From Cupriavidus sp. UYMMa02A (GTDB taxonomy: Bacteria; Pseudomonadota; Gammaproteobacteria; Burkholderiales; Burkholderiaceae): DNA of 64,000 nucleotides. Under the pieces are notes generated by a model, which did not search any database, had not been told where the DNA came from, and saw only the letters and a program-made list of their open reading frames with translations. Where the stretch lies: NCBI GenBank assembly GCA_001725945.1, contig LRMT01000034.1, forward strand, positions 163,489 to 227,488. The letters run 5' to 3'. Made by a program: the position numbers and the translations under genes. Positions 62,755-64,000 of the stretch are shown piece by piece; the first letter of the stretch is position 1; the number at the start of each line of letters is the position of its first letter.

Positions 62755-62859
62755 GGAGATGTCTCGTTATAACACTGCGACAGAACTAAAACTTGTTGGT
62801 CGCCATACCAATCTGAAGATCGCGCCGGCAGGCACGAGTCTGCAGGTGCTCGCTGTTAT

Positions 62860-63010
62860 TGGGGCCACCCATCGCCGCAGCCGACGATCTTGCCGCCGTC
62901 ACTGCCTGGCGCCCGCTTGCTGACCGCGCGGCGACGCTGACCGCCTATCGAAGCCACCTCGAACGCTTGATCCTGTGGTCGCTACTGCAACTGCGCAAGC
63001 CGCTGTCGTC
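62860..63010 (+). pseudogene. Fragment of a tyrosine recombinase (N-terminal core-binding part)
   Basis: IAAADDLAAVTAW, then RAATLTAYRSHLERLILWSLLQLRKPLSS, resembles the SAM-like N-terminal domain of phage-type integrases common in Burkholderiaceae. No catalytic Arg/His/Tyr part follows. It lies 240 bases before a perfect palindrome and the TnpT-like gene. The stretch 63011-63250 shows no gene. Confidence 0.5.
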
Positions 63011-63250
63011 GCCCACGCAGAGCGCGCCGCTGGCCGTGGTCAGGCCCACGCGCGTGTCACGCGCTACCGAGCCACGCATTGTGGGATGCGGTCGGAGGCG
63101 CTCCAGCGGAGTCGGAGTGGGGCGGCCGGCGGCGTGCGTTTTGGCCTCATGATTGTTCACCGTCTGCATGCTTTTTTCTGAACTTAGTCTAGCGTAGCCA
63201 ATGCCGATCTGCGAGGCCGCAATGTGATCTGTTCTTCGATCTTATTTCTC

Positions 63251-63270
63251 GACATAAGAAAACTTATGTC
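63251..63270. promoter_or_regulatory. Perfect palindrome, candidate recombination core site
   Basis: GACATAAGAAAACTTATGTC has perfect 8-bp arms around AAAA. It stands in an AT-rich island 77 bases before the TnpT-like gene. In Tn4651-like transposons the resolution site rst lies between tnpS and tnpT and includes inverted repeats bound by the TnpS recombinase. A second dyad, ATTACGTAGTAAT at 63305-63317, lies closer to the gene. Confidence 0.6.
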
Positions 63271-63347
63271 TAAAGTATTTAATGATTAACTTTATTTGAT
63301 ACGTATTACGTAGTAATATTGGCCGAAAGTATCCAATTGTTATCTCC

Positions 63348-64000
63348 ATGCCTCCTTCCGACCTGAACTTGAGCGACGCCGTGTTGCAGTCCGACATCAC
63401 CGAGCTGCGCGAACGCTTCCCCGAGACGCGCGCGCTGTATCGCGAGGTGTGCGGGCTCCTGTTTTTCCGCTACGGGATCACGCCGACGGCGAACAAGCTC
63501 TATAGCCTGGTGCGCAAGGGCAGCATGGGCACACCGTCCGAGGTGTTGCAGCAGTTCTGGCAGGAATTGCGCGGGCGCACGCGGGTGACCATCGATCATC
63601 CGGACCTGCCCGACGCGCTCAAGGACGTCGCCGCCGAGGCCATCAAGACGATCTGGCAGGCCGCCAATGAAGCGGCCGGCGCTGAGCTTGCGGCGCTCCG
63701 TGCGGAAGCCCGCGACGCGGCGAATGCGGCAGAGGCGGAGCGCGATGCGGCGCGTGCCGAGACCGCGTCCGCACGAGAAGATGCGCTGGTACTCTCTGCG
63801 CAACTGGGCGAGGCGCGGCAGGCGGCTGAAGCCGTGCAGGCGGAACTGGCGGCCGAACGCCAGGCGCATGCCGCGACGCGGGGCGCGCTGGGAGGCGGGG
63901 GCGGGTGGAACTGGGAGGCAGCGGGCCGCCAGTGGTGGAACTGCGGTCCCAATTCTCGACTGAGCTCGAGCGCGCGCGCGAGCAGGTGGCATCGCGCAGG
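63348..64000 (+). CDS. TnpT-like/KfrA-family DNA-binding coiled-coil protein, 3' partial
   Basis: The frame from ATG 63348 runs off the window. Residues about 10-80 (ITELRERFPETRALYREVCGLLFFRYGITPTANKLYSLVRKGSMGTPSEVLQQFWQELRGRTRV) match the KfrA-type N-terminal DNA-binding domain and in particular TnpT of Tn4651-like transposons. A long Ala/Glu/Arg-rich coiled coil follows. Near 63895 the frame appears to lose a base, since VVELRSQFSTELERAREQVASRR continues in another frame. TnpT helps the TnpS recombinase resolve cointegrates. The gene marks the edge of a Tn3-family element that continues beyond the window. Confidence 0.78.
   Translation, partial: MPPSDLNLSDAVLQSDITELRERFPETRALYREVCGLLFFRYGITPTANKLYSLVRKGSMGTPSEVLQQFWQELRGRTRVTIDHPDLPDALKDVAAEAIKTIWQAANEAAGAELAALRAEARDAANAAEAERDAARAETASAREDALVLSAQLGEARQAAEAVQAELAAERQAHAATRGALGGGGGWNWEAAGRQWWNCGPNSRLSSSARASRWHRA

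Overview
The window looks like a catabolic island from a GC-rich beta-proteobacterium of the Burkholderiaceae, most like Cupriavidus or a relative. The basis is Bug-type (tripartite tricarboxylate) solute-binding proteins, a gram-negative porin, many AraC/GlxA, TetR and HxlR regulators, CaiB/BaiF CoA-transferases, acyl-CoA enzymes and a Tn4651-like tnpT gene at the right edge. No rRNA, tRNA or CRISPR array was seen.

Layout. 1-3.8 kb: the end of a Liv-type ABC importer operon (livF-livH-livM) and a porin. 3.8-5.5 kb: a VOC protein and a PAS-linked class III adenylate cyclase. 5.7-11.5 kb: a leftward operon of SDR, StyA-like monooxygenase, StyB-like flavin reductase and a phytoene-desaturase-like FAD enzyme, with an AraC regulator upstream. 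11.7-15 kb: a GlxA-type regulator divergent from an MFS exporter, secreted cupin and AhpD-like protein. 15.2-22.7 kb: a PanP-like decarboxylase, VapBC, a fumarate-reductase/ketosteroid-dehydrogenase-like flavoprotein, a SulP transporter and a transposase fragment. 23-33 kb: feruloyl-CoA-synthetase-like ligase, iron alcohol dehydrogenase, a GlxA regulator divergent from a Tat-exported molybdenum hydroxylase pair, and a PQQ/haem alcohol dehydrogenase. 33-59 kb: a TetR regulator, two Bug proteins, flavin reductases, and a full set for CoA-thioester breakdown (ligase, acyl-CoA dehydrogenase, fused enoyl-CoA hydratase/3-hydroxyacyl-CoA dehydrogenase, thiolase, dienoyl-CoA-reductase-like SDR, CoA-transferases). 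59.7-64 kb: a deleted monocarboxylate symporter, a quinone oxidoreductase, a secreted metallo-beta-lactamase-fold hydrolase and a Tn4651-like recombination module.

How it may work together (inference): alcohols and aldehydes are oxidised in the periplasm by the PQQ and molybdenum enzymes. The acids are taken up, activated to CoA thioesters by two ligases or by CoA-transferases, and degraded by beta-oxidation. The substrate cannot be named from the sequence.

The main discovery is a 13-bp palindrome, roughly WTRAC-RNN-GTTAA, found 13 times between 23.1 and 58.0 kb, almost always just upstream of a catabolic gene, plus weaker variants. A TetR gene at 33.1 kb is the natural candidate regulator. 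The same zone holds duplicated modules that have decayed reciprocally: a ligase/alcohol dehydrogenase/NmrA unit at 23-26.5 kb and 43-44.4 kb, Bug and flavin-reductase fragments, and a dead second TetR gene.

Caution: more than 35 single-base frameshifts break otherwise well-preserved genes. Most look like loss of one base from a short homopolymer, so many may be sequencing errors. They are annotated here as one gene each, and are kept apart from truly decayed remnants that have truncations and in-frame stops.
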